DNA from: Verrucomicrobiales bacterium
Lineage (GTDB): Bacteria > Verrucomicrobiota > Verrucomicrobiia > Methylacidiphilales > JAAUTS01
Assembly: GCA_031279715.1 (NCBI GenBank)
Contig: JAITHY010000176.1
Span: 1-7,780 of the forward strand
Direction of reading: 5' to 3'
DNA length: 7,780 nucleotides
Shown: piece by piece, positions 1-5,246 of the stretch
Layout: each line of letters starts with the position of its first letter
Position numbering within the stretch: the first letter of the stretch is position 1
Translations under genes and position numbers: made by a program
Notes under the pieces: generated by a model
Databases searched by the model: none
Told to the model about the DNA's origin: nothing
What the model saw: the letters and a program-made list of their open reading frames with translations, nothing else

Positions 1-123
1 CGCAAGGCCAGAGGCTACCGTTCCACCCGTTACTTCATTGCCATGCTTTACTTCACCGCCGCCAAACTCGACATTCCTTCTTTGTTAAATTATCCCCTTG
101 CCAAACCCGCCGTTCCACTGTAA
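1..123 (+). CDS. C-terminal end of a probable DDE transposase (partial)
   Basis: The first 40 codons of the window are open in frame 1 and end at TAA 121-123; the start lies upstream of the window. The encoded end contains KARGYRSTRYFIAMLYFTAA followed by KLD. An ARG(Y/F)R motif followed by an aromatic/hydrophobic helix is what I remember from C-termini of ISL3-like and related DDE transposases. That assignment rests on memory of the family, not on an alignment, and the visible stretch has no catalytic residues. No terminal inverted repeat can be recognised between the stop and the next gene, which starts 13 bases later, so the element may be truncated or the family assignment wrong. Base composition is lower in G+C than in the genes from 1.5 kb onward. 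Confidence 0.5.
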   Translation, partial: RKARGYRSTRYFIAMLYFTAAKLDIPSLLNYPLAKPAVPL

Positions 124-136
124 GTAATGAGGAACC

Positions 137-568
137 ATGAAAAAACTGTTCTTATTAGTGGCGGGATTGATGATCGGTGGGTTGGCACAGGCCGGTGATA
201 TGATGGTTAATGTCGGGCAATTGCCGCAACCGGTGAAGGCTTTTGTGTCCGAACATTTCCCGAAACAGAAAATCTCCTATGCCCTGCTGGATAAGGATCT
301 GTTCTCGACCAAATACGAGTTGACGCTGGACAATGCGACGGAGATTGAAATTACGCCGAAGGGCGAATGGCTGGAAATCGACGGCCGAAAAAATCCGGTG
401 CCGGATACAATCGTTCCCGCCGGAATCATCCAATATGTGAAAGTCAATGCCGGCGGCGTTTATATCAGGGAAATCAAGCGCAAGGGCTATGGTTATGAGG
501 TCGAGTTGTCCGGCGGACTGGAATTGAAATTCAATAAGAAGGCGGAGTTTTTAAGGTTGGACGACTGA
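137..568 (+). CDS. Exported PepSY-like (PF11396 / DUF2874-type) protein
   Basis: A 143-residue protein with a clear Sec signal peptide: MKK, a hydrophobic core LFLLVAGLMIGGL, and a probable cleavage after AQA (residue 19). The mature part shows two related units, about residues 29-82 and 92-143. Each begins with a short helix (LPQPVKAFVSEHFP in the first, VPAGIIQYVK in the second) followed by beta strands such as KYELTLDNATEIEI and YEVELSGGLELKFNKKAEF. This is the tandem layout of periplasmic PepSY-like proteins, a family common in Bacteroidota and without a firmly known function; roles as inhibitors or chaperones are guesses. GAGG at 129-132 precedes the ATG by 4 bases, which supports this start. 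The gene follows the transposase end after 13 bases and has no same-strand partner downstream, so it may have arrived with the mobile element. Confidence 0.8.
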   Translation: MKKLFLLVAGLMIGGLAQAGDMMVNVGQLPQPVKAFVSEHFPKQKISYALLDKDLFSTKYELTLDNATEIEITPKGEWLEIDGRKNPVPDTIVPAGIIQYVKVNAGGVYIREIKRKGYGYEVELSGGLELKFNKKAEFLRLDD

Positions 569-932
569 GTATCCGCCATTGGCGAAGCGGCTGGCAGCCG
601 GGCATGAAATTGTGACACGTCAAAGCATTGGGGCAGTCTTACACAGCGAGCCAAAGAATCTGTTCACCAACCCCATGTTTCCCTTATTTCAAAGGAAAGA
701 TGGTCGCCCGCTATTTGTGCGTCCCGAATTTTCAGACGGTCAATATCCAGGATTGCCATGTTTTTTGACGACTTGCGCCCGCAAGGTTTTTGGGGCAGGG
801 CGGTGGTCAGGGTGCGCGCGCGGTGAAGGTACAATTGGTTGGAACCACTTTTATATTAGTCGGTTTACTTTCAAGTATTGGTGAAATTTCCATTAAAAAC
901 TTATCCCTCAACTTTTTTGACAGATGCCAGCA
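569..932. other. Stretch without a convincing gene
   Basis: This interval follows the PepSY-like gene. An open frame from a TTG at 579 to 884 exists but gives a low-complexity, Cys/Gly/Trp-rich translation with no family resemblance and no ribosome binding site, so I do not call it. A small hairpin, CGGCT-ggc-AGCCG at 588-600, lies 20 bases after the PepSY stop but lacks a T-run, so it is at best a weak terminator. Towards 850-930 the sequence becomes A+T-rich. I see no tRNA, CRISPR repeat or recognisable gene remnant. Confidence 0.5.
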
Positions 933-962
933 TTGCCATCAATTATGCCTGTCAGGTATAAT
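933..962 (+). promoter_or_regulatory. Sigma-70-like promoter candidate
   Basis: TTGCCA (933-938, five of six matches to TTGACA) lies 18 bases before a perfect TATAAT (957-962). This is the best promoter-like pair I found in the intergenic region and it sits in A+T-rich DNA. Transcription would begin near 969. The next intrinsic terminator is at 1324-1367 and the next plausible start codon with a ribosome binding site is at 1403. The promoter would therefore serve either a non-coding RNA or a long leader of the 33-aa ORF and PEP-CTERM genes. A consensus TTGACA at 917-922 is too far (34 bases) from this -10 to be its partner. Confidence 0.4.
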
Positions 963-1078
963 AGAATGACCAAATAGGTATTAGAACAGAGTCGGATAAT
1001 TTGCCATAATTTTCGTAGCTTGGATTACCCCTGATTATTGTTGGCGTGTGGCGCAATAATGTCCTTGTTGACCTGATT

Positions 1079-1096
1079 TTTCCCTGACAAGGGAAA
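1079..1096. repeat. Perfect 7-bp hairpin
   Basis: TTTCCCT (1079-1085) and AGGGAAA (1090-1096) are perfect inverted arms around the loop GACA. No T-run follows on either strand, so this is not a standard intrinsic terminator. It is a possible RNA structural element in the leader or ncRNA region. Confidence 0.5.
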
Positions 1097-1232
1097 GGGG
1101 GCGGTTAATTGGGTTAAAACAACTAATGGAAAAATATAGCCGAAGATTATTTTATAGGTTGCAATGAATATATTAACGGGACAGGTTGAGCAAGTGATTC
1201 ATGGGTGCAGGGGTACTATTTCATCCCCGTCA

Positions 1233-1249
1233 TCCCGTCATAGACGGGA
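1233..1249. repeat. Short hairpin TCCCGTC/GACGGGA
   Basis: TCCCGTC (1233-1239) and GACGGGA (1243-1249) pair perfectly around a 3-nt loop ATA. Just before it CCCGTCAT occurs twice in a row (1226-1233 and 1234-1241). Sequences of the style CGTCATCCCG with an inverted copy are typical of dispersed intergenic repeats in many bacteria, but I cannot assign this one to a named family. Confidence 0.45.
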
Positions 1250-1268
1250 CAAGAGCGGGCATTTTGAC

Positions 1269-1280
1269 ATTTTCGAAAAT
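1269..1280. repeat. 12-bp perfect palindrome ATTTTCGAAAAT
   Basis: ATTTTCGAAAAT is self-complementary. With one unpaired base the symmetry extends outward to TTGA (1264-1267) and TCAA (1281-1284 read as t-c-a-a), giving about 21 bases of dyad. It could be an operator for a dimeric regulator or part of an RNA hairpin. Nothing else in the window shares it. Confidence 0.4.
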
Positions 1281-1323
1281 TCAAGCCGAAAGTTTGGCAG
1301 TTTCTTTTTATCCCAAAGTTTGG

Positions 1324-1367
1324 CCCCTGCCGCCAGCGGCAGCGTCGCGGTCAGGGGAACCTTTTTT
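1324..1367 (+). terminator. Intrinsic terminator candidate
   Basis: CCCCTG (1324-1329) pairs with CAGGGG (1352-1357). The pairing continues inward (CCGC with GCGG) if one base is bulged, and an inner alternative stem GCCGC/GCGGC (1329-1333 with 1336-1340) exists. The outer stem is followed after four bases by six T residues (1362-1367). This is the layout of a factor-independent terminator on the + strand. It lies 36 bases before the start of the 33-aa ORF, so it either ends an upstream transcript or acts as an attenuator for the ORF/PEP-CTERM unit. Confidence 0.5.
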
Positions 1368-1402
1368 ACCAAGCCCGTCATTTCCACCGGAGGACTAATC
1401 CG

Positions 1403-1504
1403 ATGAAAACCAAGGCGGGCCAGCGGTGCAACAAGCGCTTTCCGGACGGACAACGCCGACAGGCACACCGTGAGGCATTTAATAAAAAAGAGGAGAACAC
1501 ATGA
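1403..1504 (+). CDS. Small basic 33-aa ORF coupled to the PEP-CTERM gene
   Basis: ATG 1403-1405 is preceded by GGAGG at 1389-1393 (spacing 9), one of the clearest ribosome binding sites in the window. The frame runs 33 codons to TGA 1502-1504, which overlaps the ATG of the next gene at 1501 (ATGA), the usual sign of translational coupling. The peptide is hydrophilic and rich in Lys, Arg and Gln, begins MKTKAGQRCNKRFPDGQRRQ, has a single Cys (residue 9) and no hydrophobic segment. I do not recognise it. It may be a leader peptide whose translation opens the PEP-CTERM start site, a small protein in its own right, or a chance frame; the binding site and overlap favour real translation. Confidence 0.45.
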   Translation: MKTKAGQRCNKRFPDGQRRQAHREAFNKKEENT

Positions 1505-2241
1505 ACAACAACCATACCTTCAATATAACGGCACAAGTGCTCCGCAGCTTGCGGATGGCCATGAACTTTCTGGCCACGGCAAAAATCCGCATTCTTTGCG
1601 GCGGCGCTTGGTTGTTCCCGGCTTACTTCGTGGCGCATCGTCTGGGTCATTGGAGCGGCGCGTGTGTTTTCGCCCTGGCTTTCAGTCTCTTCGCGGCGGG
1701 TGCCTTCGCCCAATCCACCTGGCAACTCGGCTCCGGCCAGTGGGGCGTGACTGGCAACTGGTCGCCGTCGGGAGTACCGAACGGGCAGGACGTCTCGGTA
1801 ATCTTCGACAATAACATTAACAATGCCAATCGCACTGTGACGGTCAACGGGGCCTTTACCGTGGGTTCGCTGCTAATCAATGGCATCAACGGCGCGAACA
1901 CCTACGCGGGCGACACCATCGTCAGCGCCGGCACCTTGGAATTGGGCAACGCGCTGGCGCTCGGCGGCGTGGCGGACTTGTCCGTGTGGGCAGGCGCGGC
2001 GGTGAACTTGAACTACAGTGGCACGGCAACGATTGACAGTCTTTTGCTCGACAACGTGACCATCAGCAACCTCACCATCGGGCAAAGTTACACGTCGGCG
2101 GAGTTAAACACCGCGCTGTCAGCAAGCATCTTCAGCGGCGGTGGCTTGCTGAGCATCAGCACCATCCCCGAACCCTCCACGTGGGTGCTGCTGCTCACCG
2201 GCGCGGCGTTGGTGGCAGTGTGCCGGCGGGTGATTGTTTAA
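1501..2241 (+). CDS. PEP-CTERM sorting-domain protein with a PATR-like beta-strand repeat
   Basis: The protein has 246 residues. The C-terminus is a textbook PEP-CTERM signal: IPEPSTW (222-228), a hydrophobic helix VLLLTGAALVAV (229-240) and a CRR cluster. This tail directs export followed by processing by an exosortase. The mature part starts QSTWQLGSGQWGVTGNW, matches the start of beta-helical surface proteins (W..TGNWSPSGVPNG..), and has one autotransporter-associated repeat-like unit, NGINGANTYAGDTIVSAG followed by TLELGN (about 127-150). The N-terminus is odd: the hydrophobic export core (ACVFALAFSLFAAGAFA, 54-70) is preceded by about 50 residues instead of the usual few. Start choice: ATG 1501 has AGGAGA at 1491-1496. 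Internal Met19 and Met21 would still leave a long leader. The protein is short for this repeat family, which often has many units. An exosortase gene is not in the window. Function is probably extracellular matrix or surface structure, by inference. Confidence 0.85.
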   Translation: MNNNHTFNITAQVLRSLRMAMNFLATAKIRILCGGAWLFPAYFVAHRLGHWSGACVFALAFSLFAAGAFAQSTWQLGSGQWGVTGNWSPSGVPNGQDVSVIFDNNINNANRTVTVNGAFTVGSLLINGINGANTYAGDTIVSAGTLELGNALALGGVADLSVWAGAAVNLNYSGTATIDSLLLDNVTISNLTIGQSYTSAELNTALSASIFSGGGLLSISTIPEPSTWVLLLTGAALVAVCRRVIV

Positions 2242-2254
2242 CCACCCCGGTTAA
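2238..2254. repeat. Hairpin over the PEP-CTERM gene stop codon
   Basis: TTAACC (2238-2243) and GGTTAA (2249-2254) form perfect 6-bp arms around a 5-nt loop and include the stop codon TAA. No T-run follows, so it is at most a weak terminator or a 3' stabilising structure. Confidence 0.35.
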
Positions 2255-2315
2255 TTCAAACAACTTGGTGTCTGTCAGCGGCTTCCCTTGCCGGCGGGAG
2301 TTGTGTTAAACTGCC

Positions 2316-3260
2316 TTGACGGTGGTGAAAAAAAATCACGGCGGGACGGTTGGCTTGGAACGGCGCGTGCTGGCGGCGGTGGGGGAATTGTGCCCGCCGC
2401 GGCTGGCGGTGGCGGTCAGCGGCGGGGTGGATTCGATGGCGCTGGCGGCGGCGTTGTGGCGGTTGGGGAAGAAGCCGCTGGTGCTGCACGTCAATCACGG
2501 CTGGCGGGGGCGGCAGAGCGACGGGGATGAAAAATGGGTGCGCGATTGGTGCGCTGACCATGGGCTGCCGTTCGCGTTTGCGAAGCTGGCGGCGGGGATT
2601 CCGCGCACGGAGGCGGCGGCGCGGGCGGCGCGGCGGGAGTTTTTTGCGGCGGAGTTGAGGCGGCGGAAAATCAAGGCGCTGATGCTGGCGCACCACGCGG
2701 ATGATTTGGTGGAGACGTTTTTTTTGCAATTGTTGCGCGGGGCGGGGCCGGATGGCCTGGCGTCGCTGACGGTGAGGCGGCGCATGGGCGGGATTGAGAT
2801 TTTGCGCCCGTTGCTGGCGTTCAGCAAAGGCGAGTTGAAGAAACTGGCGCGATATTGGCGCCTGGCGTGGCGTGAGGATGCGACCAACGTCAGCGACAAT
2901 TATTTTCGCAATCGGGTGCGGCGGCGGCTGCTGCCGTATTTGAAAAAGCTCGGCGGGCGCGACCCGCTGACGGTGATTCGCCGCGCGGCGCAAATCATGG
3001 CGGATGAAAATGTTTTTTGGGAGGGGGAGTTGCCGCGAGTGTGGCCGGCGCGGCTGGCGGCGGGATTTTTTTCCGGCAAGGCGGTGGCGTGGCAGCGGCG
3101 GGCGTTGCGCGCATGGCTCTTGGCGCAGGGTGTGACCAACGCCGGCTTTGAGCAAATCGAGGCGGTCAGGGGGTTGCTGGAAAAGGCCGGGCCGTCACGG
3201 GTGAATTTGAGCCAGGACCGTCATTGTCAGCGGCGGGCTGGATTTTTGTCGCTTGCGTGA
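2316..3260 (+). CDS. tilS: tRNA(Ile)-lysidine synthase TilS, short form
   Basis: TilS uses ATP and lysine to convert C34 of the tRNA-Ile with anticodon CAU to lysidine, so that it reads AUA and is charged with isoleucine; it is cytosolic and generally essential. Visible marks in order: the PP-loop AVAVSGGVDSMAL (31-43), LHVNHGWRG (57-65), LAHHADDLVETFFLQLLRGA (124-143), and DATNVSDNYFRNRVRRRLLP (188-207), all typical of the family. At 314 residues it is close to the short TilS type such as that of Aquifex and lacks much of the C-terminal region of the longer E. coli enzyme; it ends with a small RVNLSQDR.. strand region. The start is uncertain: the frame opens at TTG 2316, with GTG at 2322 and 2325 and TTG at 2355 (giving MERRVLAAVGEL) as alternatives, and no strong ribosome binding site decides. 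It has no same-strand neighbour within operon distance except the upstream PEP-CTERM gene 74 bases away, and it converges with the DUF362 gene. Confidence 0.92.
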   Translation: MTVVKKNHGGTVGLERRVLAAVGELCPPRLAVAVSGGVDSMALAAALWRLGKKPLVLHVNHGWRGRQSDGDEKWVRDWCADHGLPFAFAKLAAGIPRTEAAARAARREFFAAELRRRKIKALMLAHHADDLVETFFLQLLRGAGPDGLASLTVRRRMGGIEILRPLLAFSKGELKKLARYWRLAWREDATNVSDNYFRNRVRRRLLPYLKKLGGRDPLTVIRRAAQIMADENVFWEGELPRVWPARLAAGFFSGKAVAWQRRALRAWLLAQGVTNAGFEQIEAVRGLLEKAGPSRVNLSQDRHCQRRAGFLSLA

Positions 3261-3278
3261 CAGGGCGGCTTCATTGAG

Positions 3279-4367
3279 TCAGCGCAGGTTGATGATTTCC
3301 ATTTGGGATTTTTCGTTGGCGCCGATGCCGAGTTGCGCGGCTTGCCGGAGGTGGGCGGCGTCTTTGCCGACGGGGTCGATGGCTTTCGTTTTGCGCCATG
3401 CTTCGATGCGTTCCAGCGCCAGCGTGTCGATGGCGACGGGGTCGCGGCTCAGGTACAGCAGGCCGGGTTGGGCGCAATAATTCGGGATGAAATAGGGGCC
3501 GCCGGCGTATTGGGCGAGGGTGCCGTCCATGATGTGCAGGACGGTTTTGGGTTTGATAATGTCACTGGCGTAAATTTCGGCGATGGCTTCGGCGGCGGTG
3601 GAGGAGGAGTTGAGGAAGCGGCGGGTGTTGTCCACGCTGGCGAGGGCCAGCGATGAGACGCAGCCGGCCAGGCCGATGCGTTCGTCGCTGCTCATGACGG
3701 GGAGGTTGATGATTTTGGTCGCGCGCTTGGTGAGGAGCGTGGTGTAGTAGGAGCGGTTGCTGACTTGCGGCGGCTCGGCGGGTTTGGTCGCGGTGGCGGA
3801 GATTTCCAGGGTGTCGGGCGCGAGGAAGTCGTCGGGTTTGGTTTTGCCGCGAAAATCGTGGTCGCCCCAGATGAGTTGTCCGGCGATTTCGCTGAAATAA
3901 AATTGGTCTGGAGTGAAGCCGGCGCCGGGGATGACGGCCTGGCAGCGGAAGGCGTTGGCGTTGTAACCGGCGGCCTGCAAGTCACTGGCGAATTTGTCCC
4001 AGACGGTGATGTTGCGTTTGGCGACGCCGGCGGCTTGCAGGCCGCTGATGACGGCGTCAAGCAGGGCGCGGTGGGTGCTCAACACCTGACCGCCGGTGGT
4101 GGTGATGTGGATGGCGACGACGTCGCGCGGGGTGACGAATTGCCGCCAGGCGTCGCTGACGGCGGCCTGGTTGGCGAGGGCGAGGAGGGCGCGGTTGAAG
4201 CTGTCCGCCAGCAGCGTGTCGTTGACGCGGAAGTTGTTGATGATGGCGGGGTTTTCAAGGACGACAACGCGGGATTTGACGGGCGCGGCGCTGACGGCGG
4301 GGCGCATGCCGGCGTTCTGCGCCGCGGCGCTGACGGTCAGGCACAGGATGACCAAAAGGTGTTTCAT
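3279..4367 (-). CDS. Exported DUF362 family protein
   Basis: The protein has 362 residues. A Sec signal peptide is visible at the N-terminus (MKHLLVILCLTVSAAAQ, cleavage probably near residue 16-17). The body resembles DUF362 (PF04015) proteins: VAIHITTTGGQVLSTHRALL (84-103) with the following helix DAVISGLQAAG, then ITVWDKFASDLQAAGY (120-135), KIINLPVMSSDERIGLAGCV (218-237) leading into SLALASVDNTRRF, and RDPVAIDTLALERIEAW (308-324), ending with HLRQAAQLGIGA. The family is often found with ferredoxin-type modules but its reaction is not established; no Cys-rich iron-sulfur motif is present here (only C9, C142, C236 and C298), so this is the stand-alone form. Its 3' end lies 18 bases from the tilS stop in convergent orientation; its start diverges from the sugar lactonase gene across 133 bases. 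No clear ribosome binding site precedes ATG 4365-4367. Confidence 0.75.
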   Translation of the reverse strand: MKHLLVILCLTVSAAAQNAGMRPAVSAAPVKSRVVVLENPAIINNFRVNDTLLADSFNRALLALANQAAVSDAWRQFVTPRDVVAIHITTTGGQVLSTHRALLDAVISGLQAAGVAKRNITVWDKFASDLQAAGYNANAFRCQAVIPGAGFTPDQFYFSEIAGQLIWGDHDFRGKTKPDDFLAPDTLEISATATKPAEPPQVSNRSYYTTLLTKRATKIINLPVMSSDERIGLAGCVSSLALASVDNTRRFLNSSSTAAEAIAEIYASDIIKPKTVLHIMDGTLAQYAGGPYFIPNYCAQPGLLYLSRDPVAIDTLALERIEAWRKTKAIDPVGKDAAHLRQAAQLGIGANEKSQMEIINLR

Positions 4368-4500
4368 AGCGGGAGGTCACCAATAGCGTATGGATGGGCG
4401 ACGGCTTGTAAATTCCAAAATTCGACCCGGACGGCGCCGGCAAATTTTCGCAATTTGAGATTTGGATTTTGCGTTTTCCCCCGCTAACGTTCACCTGCCC
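4368..4500. promoter_or_regulatory. Divergent intergenic region with a small inverted repeat
   Basis: These 133 bases separate the divergent DUF362 and phosphogluconolactonase genes and should hold both promoters, but I find no good -35/-10 pair. CAAATT (4441-4446) and AATTTG (4452-4457) form a perfect inverted repeat around ttcgc, a plausible operator half-site pair. The region is more A+T-rich than the flanking genes. Confidence 0.35.
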
Positions 4501-5181
4501 ATGAATATTACTCACTTGCGTTTTGACCGTGAATCCGACTGGCTCGCCGCGCTGACGGTGAACTGGCGGCGGCTTGGCAGTGAGGCGTTGCACAGGCGCG
4601 GGGTGTTCAACGTCGCCCTCAGCGGCGGCGCGACGCCGGGGAATTTTTACCGTGTGCTGGGCCGGGCCGATTGGGCTTGGTCGGCCACACAGCTGTTCAT
4701 CAGCGACGAGCGCTGGGTGCCGACTGCTCACCAGGACAGCAATCACCGCATGATTTACGAGGCCTTCTACCCGCTGACCCTCAACTTGGAGCGCTGGAAG
4801 ACCGAGCTGCCCAAAGCCGGGGACGCCGCCGCTGATTATGAACGGCGTCTCATCCGCGCCCTGGGACAGCCGCCGCGTTTTGACCTCATTCTGCTTGATG
4901 TTGGCGCTGACGGTCACACCGCCGCGCTGTTCCCCGGCACGCGCGCGCTGACGGTGCGGGACAGATACGCCGTCGCCAACTGGGTGCCGCAACTTGGCGC
5001 GCAACGCCTCACGCTCACTTATGCCACCTTGAACCAAGCCGGGGAAATTTGGTTCCTCGCCAGGGGCGGGGAGAAGCAACCATGGCTCCAACGCATGGAG
5101 CAAGGCGCCAGCCCTGACTTTCCCGCCGCCGCCGTCACCACCGAGCGGGGCGAAATAAAAATTTTCAATTGCGTTGGTTGA
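4501..5181 (+). CDS. pgl: 6-phosphogluconolactonase
   Basis: The enzyme hydrolyses 6-phosphogluconolactone to 6-phosphogluconate, the second step of the oxidative pentose phosphate (and Entner-Doudoroff) pathway, in the cytosol. The 226-residue product shows the family motifs in order: VALSGGATPGNFYRVL (38-53), FISDERWVPTAHQDSNHRMI (66-85), LILLDVGADGHTAALFPGT (129-147) with the Asp-Gly-His core that corresponds to the catalytic region of the glucosamine-6-phosphate isomerase/6-phosphogluconolactonase fold, and QRLTLTYATLNQAGEIWFL (168-186). Length is normal for the family. I choose ATG 4501; an in-frame TTG at 4462 would add 13 residues (starting MDFAFSPANV) that do not resemble the family. 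No clear ribosome binding site precedes it. No zwf or gnd gene is adjacent in the window. The kinase gene follows on the same strand after 65 bases, possibly by read-through. Confidence 0.93.
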   Translation: MNITHLRFDRESDWLAALTVNWRRLGSEALHRRGVFNVALSGGATPGNFYRVLGRADWAWSATQLFISDERWVPTAHQDSNHRMIYEAFYPLTLNLERWKTELPKAGDAAADYERRLIRALGQPPRFDLILLDVGADGHTAALFPGTRALTVRDRYAVANWVPQLGAQRLTLTYATLNQAGEIWFLARGGEKQPWLQRMEQGASPDFPAAAVTTERGEIKIFNCVG

Positions 5182-5207
5182 AGTTTTCTCAAGCTTGCGC
5201 CGAAATG

Positions 5208-5236
5208 CGTGTCCATCCGCGCCCATCCGTGGTTAA
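5208..5236. repeat. Dispersed intergenic repeat fragment (GTCCATCCGCGCCCATCCG type)
   Basis: The tandem phrase GTCCATCCGCGCCCATCCGT followed by GGTTA matches a short intergenic sequence of the style 'gtccatccgtgtccatccgtggtta' that I recall from many environmental genomes, including Verrucomicrobiota, where it is often mistranslated as VHPRPSVVK-like peptides. Recognition is from memory. It lies exactly in the gap between pgl and the kinase gene and explains why the open frame of the kinase appears to extend upstream of its true start. Confidence 0.45.
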
Positions 5237-5246
5237 ATTGCCGCTG

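Larger units (their letters stand above)
963..1323 (+). other. Untranslated hairpin-rich region, possible ncRNA or leader
   Basis: No convincing coding frame exists here: the frames opening at 1164 and 1201 lack ribosome binding sites and give unstructured translations. What is visible is a string of secondary-structure elements. There is a 7-bp hairpin at 1079-1096, a 7-bp hairpin at 1233-1249, a 12-bp palindrome at 1269-1280 and a 10-nt direct repeat (AAAGTTTGGC at 1289-1298 and 1315-1324), followed directly by an intrinsic terminator. With the promoter candidate at 933-962 this would define a transcript of roughly 400 nt. I do not recognise a known riboswitch or RNA family. A decayed mobile element is an alternative. 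Confidence 0.3.

Noticed and set aside
579..884. Open frame of 101 codons on + strand
   Set aside because: TTG start without ribosome binding site, odd composition and no family resemblance; probably chance.
917..962. TTGACA at 917 with TATAAT at 957 as a promoter
   Set aside because: Spacing of 34 bases is incompatible with one promoter; TTGCCA at 933 with 18-base spacing is preferred.
1164..1406. Open frames of 80 and 65 codons (1164 and 1201) on + strand
   Set aside because: They translate hairpins and a terminator, overlap each other in different frames and lack ribosome binding sites.
2256..3155. 299-codon open frame on the - strand
   Set aside because: Pro/Arg/Gln-rich antisense shadow of tilS, whose motifs are complete on the + strand.
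4284..4336. 14-nt direct repeat CGCGGCGCTGACGG at 4284 and 4323
   Set aside because: Both copies encode VSAA(A/P) near the DUF362 signal peptide and contain the repeated word; not counted as a separate element.
3765..4487. 240-codon Gly/Asp/Val-rich frame on the + strand
   Set aside because: Antisense shadow of the DUF362 gene in G+C-rich DNA; no motif.
4462..4500. TTG 4462 as start of phosphogluconolactonase
   Set aside because: Adds 13 residues of translated intergenic DNA; ATG 4501 gives the family's normal N-terminus.
4255..5226. 323-codon frame on the - strand
   Set aside because: Antisense to pgl, whose catalytic motifs are clear; composition typical of a shadow.
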